Of a DNA stretch of 64,000 nt, positions 1 to 7,950 are shown in pieces; position 1 is the first letter of the stretch, and every line of letters starts with the position of its first letter. A program made the translations under genes and the position numbers. A model generated the notes under the pieces. The model saw only the letters and a program-made list of their open reading frames with translations. It was not told the DNA's origin and ran no database searches. This DNA comes from a bacterium (GTDB lineage Bacteria > Bacillota > Clostridia > Oscillospirales > Oscillospiraceae): assembly GCA_004562395.1 (NCBI GenBank), contig SFQY01000004.1, positions 1 to 64,000 on the forward strand, in the 5' to 3' direction.

Positions 1-28
1 CACGTCGCTTCGCTCCTCGCAATGACAG
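1..28. repeat. Partial palindromic repeat, CTGTCATTGCGAG family, cut by window start
   Basis: The reverse complement reads CTGTCATTGCGAGGAGCGAA and continues to the window edge. The same terminal sequence, CTGTCATTGCGAACCAGTG, opens the complete element at 9244-9397. The left part of the element lies outside the window. It has no coding content. Confidence 0.6.
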
Positions 29-59
29 TGGTAGACGGTACCTTGGCGCTTAAGTTGAT

Positions 60-146
60 GACATTGCCCCCCGGGGGAAGGTATTGCGTTCCGTCATCCT
101 TACAAACACCAATTTATCGGGTAGCTGAGTAAAATCGATATGCACA
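60..146. repeat. Right end of a GATAAATTGGTGTTTG-type inverted-repeat element
   Basis: Positions 103-118 read CAAACACCAATTTATC, followed by an extended terminus ending near 146 (GATATGCACA). In reverse complement this aligns with the left termini at 53625-53668 and 58065-58108, including the outer TGTGCATATC block and the inner GATGACGG and CCTTCCCCC blocks. The other arm is not within the window, and a second repeat family lies immediately to the left, so this is probably a composite of repeats. Confidence 0.6.
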
Positions 147-154
147 ATATGGAA

Positions 155-958
155 TCAGTCAGTCACAATTCCCCTGGCAATGTCGCTGGTCATACAGTAT
201 TGCAGATCCTTTGACCGGCGGAGCAGGGTTGCCGGCCACTGGGGCTGCTCCGGATCGAAGAGGACGTGCTTCAGCGGTCCGTGCTGCCAGGGCCTGTTCA
301 GGGCAATATAAATTTTCCGGGATGCCAAAATCTGCTTCATGCCGATGGTAATGCAAAGCTCCGGCATACCCATCAGGTCACCGCGCTGATAGCCGAAGGC
401 GTTGATGGTCCTGGTTTCCCGGGTAATGGGCAGAATTCTGGTGCCGAGTTCCGCGAATTCATCCGGGGTAATGGGGTCGCCGGCTGCCGCCGCTTCGTTG
501 AAAGCCACATGGCCGTTGATGCCCAGACCGCCGAAACACATATCCGCGCCGCCCAGATCTTCAAGCATCTTATCATACTGCGCTTCCTGACCAGGCTCCG
601 GAAAATGACGCTGGGATTCCGGCATGACAAGCTCCGGATCCACACGGTCATAAAATTCCCGTTTCATCCGGCCGTGAAAGCTCATGGCATCGTTGTCGTC
701 GATCCTCTGGGTTTCGGATATCAGGTATTCATCCATGTTGAAGAAGTGGACGTTTTTCAGAGAAACTCTCTGGCTGTTTATCAGCTCCGCCAGAATCGGA
801 TACTGCTCCGTGGGCCCCACCGGCACAATGAATACGGTCCTTTCTCCCGCCTCGTTGTGCTTTACGATCTCACGAAACATGGTCAGAGCCATGTCAAAGT
901 AAACTTCCCATTCGGATTTTACCACTTTGCAGGGGATGCCATTTACCAACTTATTCAT
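155..958 (-). CDS. nagB: Glucosamine-6-phosphate deaminase/isomerase-like protein (NagB family)
   Basis: This 267-residue NagB-fold enzyme would convert glucosamine-6-phosphate to fructose-6-phosphate and ammonia in the cytoplasm. Visible family motifs are FNMDEY near residue 73 and GLGINGHVAFNE near residue 145, which carries the His and Glu of the ring-opening site; the Asp of E. coli NagB is Asn here, as in several Bacillus-type relatives. The ATG at 958 was chosen because AAGGAG lies just upstream; the longer reading frame to 994 has no better site. It is the last gene of the operon that begins with nagA at 7728, 39 bp after the oxidoreductase, so a role in amino-sugar breakdown is expected. 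It could instead act on a related amino-sugar phosphate such as galactosamine-6-phosphate. Confidence 0.82.
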   Translation of the reverse strand: MNKLVNGIPCKVVKSEWEVYFDMALTMFREIVKHNEAGERTVFIVPVGPTEQYPILAELINSQRVSLKNVHFFNMDEYLISETQRIDDNDAMSFHGRMKREFYDRVDPELVMPESQRHFPEPGQEAQYDKMLEDLGGADMCFGGLGINGHVAFNEAAAAGDPITPDEFAELGTRILPITRETRTINAFGYQRGDLMGMPELCITIGMKQILASRKIYIALNRPWQHGPLKHVLFDPEQPQWPATLLRRSKDLQYCMTSDIARGIVTD

Positions 959-997
959 TGTATGCAATCTCCTTAATTTGTAGCAGGATACCATTTG

Positions 998-2017
998 TCA
1001 CATCACGGGTACTTCTTTGCCGGTTTCCAGAGACTGTTTGATTGCCGCGAGAACACGCAGTGTGTGATCGACAGCCTCCGGTGTAATGACTTCCACAGGA
1101 GAACCTGTTTTGATATGGTCGATAAAGTCACGAAGCTCCAGGAAATAAGCATCCGGGTGTTCCGTGCATACCGTTTCGGGCTCTTTTTCATTGCTGTATA
1201 CACGTGTTGTTCTGCTGGCTGCATGGATATTATATAGATTCTCACCAGCTCCCATGCGATAGCAGAGTGCCTGCGCGTCGCCAACGATATTCAGCTCCAT
1301 GGTAAAGGGAAATCCGTGGGGCATTTCACTGATACCTTCTGCAACAGCGGAAATGCCATTTTCAAAGTTCAATGTGGAGCAGACATAGTTCCAGCTTCCC
1401 ACGGCATTTTGAGAACCGGCGGCGTATACGCTTTTGACCTTGCCGAACAGATAACAGAAATAGTCTACATCATGGATATGCAGGTCAAACAGTCCGCCTC
1501 CGCTTCGGTCTGGTTTTGTAAACCAGCCTCCGTTTTTTGCTCTGGCGGATACACACGACATTCTCGTTGCTCTGGCATACCGGATGCTGCCGAACTGGCC
1601 GTTGTCGTACATATTTTTTGCATATGTATACTCCGGCCAATACCGGATTACATGCCCGATGTTCATGGTGACGTTGGCTTTTCGAACTGCCTCAGACATT
1701 CGGGCAAAAATCTCCGGACTTAACGCGGCGGGCTTTTCGCAGAAAATATTCTTTTGGAATTCTGCTGCCATAATGACATATTTCTCGTGCAGAAAAGTTG
1801 GCAGACAAATGTCAACGACATCAATTTGCGCGCCGATCTTTTTCAGCATCTCAAAACAGTCACCGTACCATTCACAGCCCGCTTTTTCCGCAAGGGAACG
1901 TCCTGCTGCCTCTCCAGCGTCACAGATGGCTGCTACAGTTACATCGGGCATTTGCTGATATGCGTTTAAGTGGGTTCCGCCCATAAATCCGGCACCAATA
2001 ATTGCGACCTTTACCAT
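998..2017 (-). CDS. Gfo/Idh/MocA-family NAD(P)-dependent oxidoreductase
   Basis: This 339-residue protein has the Gfo/Idh/MocA layout. An N-terminal Rossmann fold contains the dinucleotide loop GAGFMGGTH (residues 8-16) and the conserved CEKPAAL segment near residue 94 that supplies the catalytic Lys. A C-terminal alpha/beta substrate domain contains GGLFDLHIHDVD near residue 175. Enzymes of this family oxidise or reduce a hydroxyl of cyclic sugars, inositols or glycosides. It follows the sugar permease in a single operon with a TIM-barrel isomerase, NagA and NagB. That combination suggests the imported sugar is an amino sugar, or amino-sugar glycoside, needing redox rearrangement; the substrate cannot be read from the sequence. 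Confidence 0.88.
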   Translation of the reverse strand: MVKVAIIGAGFMGGTHLNAYQQMPDVTVAAICDAGEAAGRSLAEKAGCEWYGDCFEMLKKIGAQIDVVDICLPTFLHEKYVIMAAEFQKNIFCEKPAALSPEIFARMSEAVRKANVTMNIGHVIRYWPEYTYAKNMYDNGQFGSIRYARATRMSCVSARAKNGGWFTKPDRSGGGLFDLHIHDVDYFCYLFGKVKSVYAAGSQNAVGSWNYVCSTLNFENGISAVAEGISEMPHGFPFTMELNIVGDAQALCYRMGAGENLYNIHAASRTTRVYSNEKEPETVCTEHPDAYFLELRDFIDHIKTGSPVEVITPEAVDHTLRVLAAIKQSLETGKEVPVM

Positions 2018-2062
2018 ATTCAGTCATCTCCCATTTTACCGACGGATCATCGGTTCTCGCGT

Positions 2063-3010
2063 TTATTTTTTCTTGCTGGCTTTGAAATTGCTGACGATCA
2101 GAGCGGCAACGATAATCGCACCGGATACAATTGTCTGAACAAAGCTTGGAACCTTCAGGATATTCATTGCGTTGTTGATCACGCCCATCATTAAGCAGCC
2201 CAGAAAAGCTCCACTGATGGTTCCGGTTCCGCCCGCAAAGGTGATGCCGCCCATAATCGCGGCTGCCATTGCGTTCATGGAATAGCTGCCGGAGGAATTG
2301 GCTGTAATGGAATCAATTCTGGCACAGAAGACGATACTGGCAACAGCGGAGAGAAAACCGGCGATTGTCCATGTGATGATTTTGTATTTCACCACATTGA
2401 TTCCACATAGATAAGCATTATGCGGATTGCCGCCGACGGCTACAACTCTGCGGCCAAATTTGGTGCGGTTCAGCAAAAATGATGTAACTGCGGTGACCGC
2501 GAACAAAACAATCAGCATGACGGGAATGACACCGAAAATTTTGTATTTCAGGAAGTCCAGAGCGCCGTCGAAGCCCTGAATGGTGCCGCCGGAAAGCAAA
2601 AGAGAAATGCCGTAATAAACCTGACCGGTTCCCAGCGTAATGATCAGCGGAATGCTGTTTGTTTTTGCGATGATGAACCCATTTACAAAGCCACATAAGG
2701 CACCCACAGCAAGGCCGACCAATAATGCGACCGCGAGGGGCATTCCCTGCTGAAGGAGTTTACTCATGGTGATTCCGCACAGAACCATGATGTGCGCCAG
2801 GGAAATATCCGTGCCGCCGGAAATCATCAACAAACCCATGGCCATGGTGATGATGCCCAGAACACTGATTTGCTGGAAAATAATGATGATATTGTTCAGG
2901 GCGATGAAGCGAGGGTTGATAATGGATACCACGACAACAACAACAGCAATGACAAGAGCAAGAATTACTCTCTGCTCTGAAAAAATCGATTTTATTTTAT
3001 TCTTTGTCAT
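2063..3010 (-). CDS. Ribose-type sugar ABC transporter permease (RbsC-like)
   Basis: This 315-residue integral membrane protein has about eight to ten hydrophobic segments. It carries the BPD_transp_2 signature of CUT2 sugar permeases, with SGGTDIS near residue 64 and a GGITFAGGTGT loop near residue 253. It forms the channel of a ribose/galactose/ABC-2-type importer with the ATPase at 2997-4529 and the binding protein at 4631-5701. Its start overlaps the end of the ATPase gene by 14 bp, so translation is probably coupled. Only one permease gene is present, so it should work as a homodimer, as usual for this class. Confidence 0.9.
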   Translation of the reverse strand: MTKNKIKSIFSEQRVILALVIAVVVVVVSIINPRFIALNNIIIIFQQISVLGIITMAMGLLMISGGTDISLAHIMVLCGITMSKLLQQGMPLAVALLVGLAVGALCGFVNGFIIAKTNSIPLIITLGTGQVYYGISLLLSGGTIQGFDGALDFLKYKIFGVIPVMLIVLFAVTAVTSFLLNRTKFGRRVVAVGGNPHNAYLCGINVVKYKIITWTIAGFLSAVASIVFCARIDSITANSSGSYSMNAMAAAIMGGITFAGGTGTISGAFLGCLMMGVINNAMNILKVPSFVQTIVSGAIIVAALIVSNFKASKKK

Positions 3011-4529
3011 TTTTTCTTACTCCTAACGCTCTGTTAATAATTGTCTGCTCGTTAATTTGATCTCCGACCAGCTCGCAGTCTATTGCGCCGTCGCGTACGA
3101 CCATTACTCTGTCGCTCATACTGATCAGTTCCGGCATATCCGAACTGATCATGATAATGCTTTTTCCTTCCCGGGTAAGTTTTGACATCTGCTTGTAGAA
3201 TTCTGTTTTTGCGTTGACATCAATGCCCCGTGTCGGTTCATCAAAAATATAAATATCCTGTCCGGCAAACAGCCATTTTCCCAAAACGACTTTTTGCTGA
3301 TTGCCCCCGGAAAGATATATAGCTTCCGTCCACACACTGGGCACCTTGATATTCAATGAAGTAATGATATTCTGAATCAACGGAGGATGCTTTTTTATAT
3401 TAACGAACTTGCCCTTGATTACTTTTTTCAGACCAACAAGCGTTGTGTTTTCCAATACGCTTTGCTGTAGGAACAGACCGTATTTTTGCCTGTCCTCTGT
3501 AATAAAAGCAATGGAATTATCAATACTTTCCGCTGGATTCCGATTGAAGACCCGTTTCTTATCGATATATATTTCTCCTGAATATCTGGAATCCGCGCCG
3601 AATACGGCACGCATGATTTCGCTTCTGCCTGAGCCGACCATTCCGGCGAAACCCAACACTTCACCTTTGCGAACGTAGAAATTGATTGTGGGACTGTCTT
3701 TTGTAAGCTTCAAATTTTTGACTTCCAGAAATATGTCGCCAATTTCATTCTTCTCTTTCTGGTAGAACATTTCTACCGAGCGGCCGACCATGTCCTTTGT
3801 GATGATTTCATAGGGGGTGTCATGACCTCTGTTGTCGAGGGTGCTGATGACCTTTCCGTCCCGGATGACGGTTATGCGATCAGCAATCTCAACAACCTCT
3901 TTCAGAAAATGGGAGATAAAAATCACAGCGATATTCTTGCTGGCGATATTGCGGGTCAGATCAAGCACCTTCTGAGAATCCTCCGCGTTGAACATGGATG
4001 TGGGTTCATCCATAATCAGGACCTGGGGATTGCTGGACAGTGCTTTTAGAATTTTCACAAATTGCTGATCGGAAACCGACAGATTTTCGGCTTTTGCTTC
4101 CGGGTCAAGCTTCAGCCCCATATCCGCAATCAAATCGCAGGTGTACTTTTTCATTTCGTCATACTGGACTAACCCAAATGAATTTGCCTTTTCGCTTCCA
4201 ACGAATATATTTTCCACCACATTCATGGAAGGAACCAGATCATTTTCCTGGTAGACGATATTAATTCCCAGTTTACGGGAAAGCGCCGGGGTGAGATAAT
4301 CATAGGTCGGTCCCCCTGCAAATGAAACCTGTCCCGCAGACGGACGGTACGCGCCGCTCAGTATTTTCATCAGCGTGGACTTACCGGCTCCGTTTTCGCC
4401 TACAAGGCAATGTATTTCCCCTGCGTATACATCAAAAGTGATCCCGTCCAGCGCTTTCACACCGGAGAACTCTTTTTCGATGTTCTGCATTGAAATTACA
4501 GGTTCCGCATGTTTTTCGCCTTTTTTCAT
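2997..4529 (-). CDS. Ribose-type sugar ABC transporter ATP-binding protein (RbsA/MglA-like)
   Basis: This 510-residue ATPase has two fused nucleotide-binding domains, as in RbsA, MglA and XylG. The first half has Walker A GENGAGKST (about residues 44-52), the weak signature LSVSDQQ and Walker B LIMDEPTS. The second half has the degenerate loop GMVGSGRSE, the signature LSGGNQQK and FDEPTRGID. A degenerate second Walker A is normal for this subfamily. It powers import by the permease at 2063-3010. It lies 101 bp downstream of the substrate-binding gene, a gap common where the binding protein is made in excess. Confidence 0.92.
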   Translation of the reverse strand: MKKGEKHAEPVISMQNIEKEFSGVKALDGITFDVYAGEIHCLVGENGAGKSTLMKILSGAYRPSAGQVSFAGGPTYDYLTPALSRKLGINIVYQENDLVPSMNVVENIFVGSEKANSFGLVQYDEMKKYTCDLIADMGLKLDPEAKAENLSVSDQQFVKILKALSSNPQVLIMDEPTSMFNAEDSQKVLDLTRNIASKNIAVIFISHFLKEVVEIADRITVIRDGKVISTLDNRGHDTPYEIITKDMVGRSVEMFYQKEKNEIGDIFLEVKNLKLTKDSPTINFYVRKGEVLGFAGMVGSGRSEIMRAVFGADSRYSGEIYIDKKRVFNRNPAESIDNSIAFITEDRQKYGLFLQQSVLENTTLVGLKKVIKGKFVNIKKHPPLIQNIITSLNIKVPSVWTEAIYLSGGNQQKVVLGKWLFAGQDIYIFDEPTRGIDVNAKTEFYKQMSKLTREGKSIIMISSDMPELISMSDRVMVVRDGAIDCELVGDQINEQTIINRALGVRKNDKE

Positions 4530-4630
4530 ACGAAACTCCCTTTTCGTTTTTATTGTGCAAAGAAGGTCACATAAAATTATGTAACCTTCTTTGCTTTTAT
4601 CTCAATGACGAATGCTCTTTCAGATCCCGG

Positions 4631-5701
4631 TTACTTGACGTAATACCGGTATGCTACTTCATAGTCATCCCACTGCATCCACTCGTCGAGATTATCCTGA
4701 GAGATGGGAACGACCGGAAGTGATGTGAATTTCTCTGCGGGCTCCTGACCAAGGACAACATATTCATACAGGTTCAGGAAGGTCTTTACGCCCTGCAGGG
4801 TTGCGGGAGCGGTCATATTTGCGTATTCAATGCCTTCGCACATCATTTTGTAGCCATCAGGAGAACCGCCGGTGGAGACAATGGGGATATTCTCCATGCC
4901 TGCGTCCTTTAGCGCGTTGTAGCAGCCCATAGCCTGCAGGTCATTGTTTGCGAAAATGTAAGTAAATTCTGTGCCGGAGCTGATCAGGTTGGTTGTAACA
5001 TCATAAGAAACATCTGTTTTCCAGTCGCCATTTAAGGTCGCGACCAATTCAACCTTGTCGCCGTAATCTTCCAGCGCCTTATTAACGCCCTGAATGTACT
5101 GCTCGGTAACACCAGAGCCATCCTTACCGGCGCAGTAGAAGATTTTGGAACCGGGAGCGGTTGTCGCAATAAACTCGATGGCAGCATAGCCGATATCGGC
5201 GTACTGACAGGCGACAGCGGCAATATAATCGTCTTCGCTGACACCGTCAAGCTTTCTGTTCTCGATGGTGATCGGGATTCCGGCTTCTTTTGCCATCTTT
5301 ACAAGCTGTGCGCCTTCCTCAGAGGAAAAAGGAGCTGCGGATATACCGTCAACACCCTGCTGAATCAGAGATTCCATTGCGGAAATGGAAGCTTCCAGAT
5401 CCATTTTGGGGTCCAGCAAAACCACTTCAATTTCCACATCTTCCTGCTGTTCCGCCGCATACATAAACGCGTTGGCCGAATACTCATTCCATGTGTCGCT
5501 CATGTCGTATGCCAGATATCCAAAGGTGTAGTGCTTTTTCTCTTCGGCGGGTTTTTCTGTGGCAGGAGCTTCGGTAGCTTCTGCTTTCACTTCGGCGGGC
5601 TTGCTGCTCTCCGTGGCTGAATTCTGGCCGCAGGCACAAAGCGCAAATACCATGCTGAGTGCAAGAACCATTGCTAAGATCTTTGTTGCTGTGGTTTTCA
5701 T
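4631..5701 (-). CDS. Sugar ABC transporter substrate-binding lipoprotein (RbsB/periplasmic-binding family)
   Basis: This 356-residue protein starts with a lipoprotein signal: a hydrophobic stretch ending in FALCAC with the lipobox Cys near residue 24. A Glu/Ala/Lys-rich linker follows, then a type-I periplasmic-binding fold resembling RbsB/MglB (HTFGYLA-like start, LIQQGVDGI near residue 113). It would capture the sugar outside the cell and deliver it to the permease/ATPase pair downstream. It sits between the isomerase gene and the ATPase gene of one operon. The ligand is unknown; neighbouring NagA and NagB point to an N-acetylated amino sugar or its glycoside. Confidence 0.9.
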   Translation of the reverse strand: MKTTATKILAMVLALSMVFALCACGQNSATESSKPAEVKAEATEAPATEKPAEEKKHYTFGYLAYDMSDTWNEYSANAFMYAAEQQEDVEIEVVLLDPKMDLEASISAMESLIQQGVDGISAAPFSSEEGAQLVKMAKEAGIPITIENRKLDGVSEDDYIAAVACQYADIGYAAIEFIATTAPGSKIFYCAGKDGSGVTEQYIQGVNKALEDYGDKVELVATLNGDWKTDVSYDVTTNLISSGTEFTYIFANNDLQAMGCYNALKDAGMENIPIVSTGGSPDGYKMMCEGIEYANMTAPATLQGVKTFLNLYEYVVLGQEPAEKFTSLPVVPISQDNLDEWMQWDDYEVAYRYYVK

Positions 5702-5719
5702 ATTTTTTCCTCCTGTTTT

Positions 5720-6526
5720 TTATTTGTATAAGTGGAATTCATGCTCCACGATATACCGAAGCGATTTTCTGGCCGCCTGGTCGACGGCTTCCATAGAAGA
5801 CGGCCCTGTTGGGGTAAATTCGATCTCAATACTGAAGGGGGAAGGGTTGCCGGCAGAGTTCAGTGCTTGGAAAACACTTTCGAAGTTTACGTATCCTTCT
5901 CCCAGCGCCGGAAAATTCCATTCGTCTCGCTTGCCTGCTTTCTCCTTTATATGCAGATAACCTACCTCGTCTGCACATAAGGGGATATCATCTTCCGGAT
6001 TGGTATCGCCGTAGAAAATGCAGTTAGCAGTATCATAGTTTATCTTGATATGTGTGCTTGCGAGTTTTCGGGTCAAACGGGCAAGGCTGCTTCCGATTGC
6101 AAAAGTCCCATGCAGTTCCAGACCCAGGTGAATATCATATTTTTTCAGGTAAGGCTGCACTTTGGAAAGTGTATCAAAAACAGCATCCTCGCGCCCGGGA
6201 GCCGGGGTGCCGAGAAAGGTATTGCAATACCGGCACCCCATAAAATCCGCAAGCTGAATTTTCTTTATCAATGCGTCCGGGGCTGCTTCTGTGAACAGGT
6301 CTGTGTGCCCGCTCAGAGCAAGGGGTTTCAGACCCGCAAGCGCAATTGCGTTTTGTATTTCAGACAGTTCGCTCTTGGTGCGGTGAACATTGATGGGATC
6401 ATTTGCTGTTTCAGAAGAGGTCAGTTCGACATATTCAAATCCGATGCGCCTAATCCTTGCCAGGGCTTCCGTAAAAGGGTAGTTTCGGTAGCAGTTCATT
6501 AATAAAGCGACTTTTCTCGGCTGCAT
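5720..6526 (-). CDS. TIM-barrel sugar (phosphate) isomerase/epimerase, AP-endonuclease family 2
   Basis: This 268-residue protein belongs to the xylose-isomerase-like TIM-barrel family (IolE/IolI/YcjR type). Metal-ligand segments are visible: HLGLELHGTF (Glu), INYDTANC (Asp/Asn), VGYLHIKEKAG (His) and a late Glu in IEIEFTP. The ATG at 6526 was chosen because AGGTGATAGG lies directly upstream; an in-frame start at 6562 has no clear site. It lies 18 bp upstream of the binding-protein gene, after nagA. With the Gfo/Idh/MocA oxidoreductase in the same operon it could form a keto-sugar oxidation and epimerisation pair. The exact reaction is unknown. Confidence 0.85.
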   Translation of the reverse strand: MQPRKVALLMNCYRNYPFTEALARIRRIGFEYVELTSSETANDPINVHRTKSELSEIQNAIALAGLKPLALSGHTDLFTEAAPDALIKKIQLADFMGCRYCNTFLGTPAPGREDAVFDTLSKVQPYLKKYDIHLGLELHGTFAIGSSLARLTRKLASTHIKINYDTANCIFYGDTNPEDDIPLCADEVGYLHIKEKAGKRDEWNFPALGEGYVNFESVFQALNSAGNPSPFSIEIEFTPTGPSSMEAVDQAARKSLRYIVEHEFHLYK

Positions 6527-6564
6527 CTTTCCTATCACCTCAATTCCAAAAGACTTTTGCACGA

Positions 6565-7728
6565 TTATCGTTCATAAACCACATGCCCTTCAATGACTGT
6601 TTTACAGACCTGAAGGTTTTCATCCATGATGCAAAGGTCTGCCCGTTTTCCGGTTTCGATGCTTCCGCAGTCATGGTCGATGCCGATGATCTCCGCGGGG
6701 CTCAGGGAAGCCATCCGGACCGCGTCCACCAGAGGGATCCCCGCGTCGCGCACCAGATTTTTGATCATCAGATCGATGGACTGTACGCTTCCGGCATAGC
6801 AGGACCGGTCTGCCACCATGGCGACGCCGTTTTCCACGATGACCTTGGTACAGCCGTCTCCGGTCCCCAGCTGGTAAACCTCCGCAGACTCGGGCAGACC
6901 GCTGGGGGCGATGGCGTCCGATACGACACACAGCTTTTTCGGACCTTTTGCCTGATAGACCATTTGGGCCAGCAGAGGGGGGACATGGTGGTTATCGGCG
7001 ATGATCTCCGCGGTCAGGTTGTCGTGGGTCATGGCGTATTCCGTCAGGCCGCAGCGCCGGTGTCCGTTTGTCTTGTGCAGGGTGGACATGGCACAGTAAA
7101 TATGGGTGCAATGGGTCATGCCGTTCTGGGCTGCCTGAAGCACATCTTCCAGCTCAGCGTGATCGTGCCCGCCGGAAACGACAATTCCTCTGGAGCGCAG
7201 ATCCCGGATCATTTGCGCCATTCCGGGCAGCTCGGGCGCGATTGTCACTTCGCCGATGACATCGGAATTCTCAAGAATCCATTGGTATCCATCGTCCGGA
7301 GTCAAGAGGACATCCAGCGGATGCGCTCCCTTGTTTCCGGGTGCGATATAAGGACCCTCAATATGGATCCCTGACAGACGGCACAGGGTCTTGCCACCAC
7401 GCTTTTTGTTTAATCGTTTTCGATAAAACTGAATAAACGAAAGGATCTGCTCCACCGGAGCGCTGACTGTGGTGCATTGGGCTGTGGTAATTCCGTGAGA
7501 AGTTAAATAGTTTTCAATCGCGTCAAAGGCTTCATCCGTGGCTTCCATATAGTCGTGGCACATGGCTCCGTGATTGTGGATGTCTATCAACCCCGGAAGA
7601 ATGTAGCCCACGGGCTCTTTGCCTGGCTTCTCCAATTCCTCAATGGCGGTGATCTTTCCGCCGTCGCAAAGGACTCTGCCGTATTTCAGTATCCGATTTG
7701 GCAGGATAACCGTACCTTGGAACTCCAT
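6565..7728 (-). CDS. nagA: N-acetylglucosamine-6-phosphate deacetylase
   Basis: This 387-residue amidohydrolase removes the acetyl group from GlcNAc-6-phosphate, giving glucosamine-6-phosphate and acetate. Motifs in order are DIHNHG (residues 49-54), IEGPYIAPGNKGAH with the metal-binding Glu, GGHDHAE and CTHIYCAM with metal-binding His residues, and VVSDAIAPSG with the catalytic Asp. An ATG start at 7728 with AAGAGGG ten bases upstream is preferred over a TTG at 7749. It is the first gene of the operon running to the NagB-like gene at 155. A near-consensus promoter lies upstream, and a divergent ROK repressor follows, the usual arrangement for NagC-type control. Confidence 0.93.
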   Translation of the reverse strand: MEFQGTVILPNRILKYGRVLCDGGKITAIEELEKPGKEPVGYILPGLIDIHNHGAMCHDYMEATDEAFDAIENYLTSHGITTAQCTTVSAPVEQILSFIQFYRKRLNKKRGGKTLCRLSGIHIEGPYIAPGNKGAHPLDVLLTPDDGYQWILENSDVIGEVTIAPELPGMAQMIRDLRSRGIVVSGGHDHAELEDVLQAAQNGMTHCTHIYCAMSTLHKTNGHRRCGLTEYAMTHDNLTAEIIADNHHVPPLLAQMVYQAKGPKKLCVVSDAIAPSGLPESAEVYQLGTGDGCTKVIVENGVAMVADRSCYAGSVQSIDLMIKNLVRDAGIPLVDAVRMASLSPAEIIGIDHDCGSIETGKRADLCIMDENLQVCKTVIEGHVVYER

Positions 7729-7772
7729 CAAACCGTATCCCTCTTTCAAAACCTGTCTTTGTGTTTAATTAT

Positions 7773-7842
7773 ATCGTTTTCGATTTATGTCTTCATTATA
7801 TAAAGGCGTGCGGAAAATGTCAATCAACATTTTCGATAAATT
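7773..7842 (-). promoter_or_regulatory. nagA operon promoter with flanking operator-like boxes
   Basis: On the minus strand TTGACA (7818-7823) and TATAAT (7795-7800) are separated by exactly 17 bp, a consensus sigma-A promoter. A dyad ATCG-N4-CGAT (7773-7784) lies just downstream of the -10, and a related TTTATCGAAAATG box (about 7829-7841) lies just upstream of the -35. These are good candidates for binding by the divergent ROK regulator. Similar CGAAAACG boxes occur at the LacI locus near 33937 and 34135. Confidence 0.75.
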
Positions 7843-7889
7843 AATATGGGAGATTTTATCTAAATTTCCAGTGACATTCTTTAAATCAC

Positions 7890-7918
7890 TTGACAACCTG
7901 CATAATTTGGGATATTTT
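7890..7918 (+). promoter_or_regulatory. Promoter of the ROK regulator gene
   Basis: TTGACA (7890-7895) and TATTTT (7913-7918) are separated by 17 bp, about 33 bp upstream of the GTG start at 7951. It faces away from the nagA promoter, so one regulator bound in the 222-bp gap could control both genes. Confidence 0.65.
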
Positions 7919-7950
7919 ATTATTATGAAATAGATTTAATAGGGGGGGTC

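Noticed and set aside
155..958. Loss of a NagB catalytic residue (Asp to Asn in GLGINGH)
   Set aside because: Asn at this position also occurs in Bacillus-type NagB proteins, so it is not evidence of inactivity.
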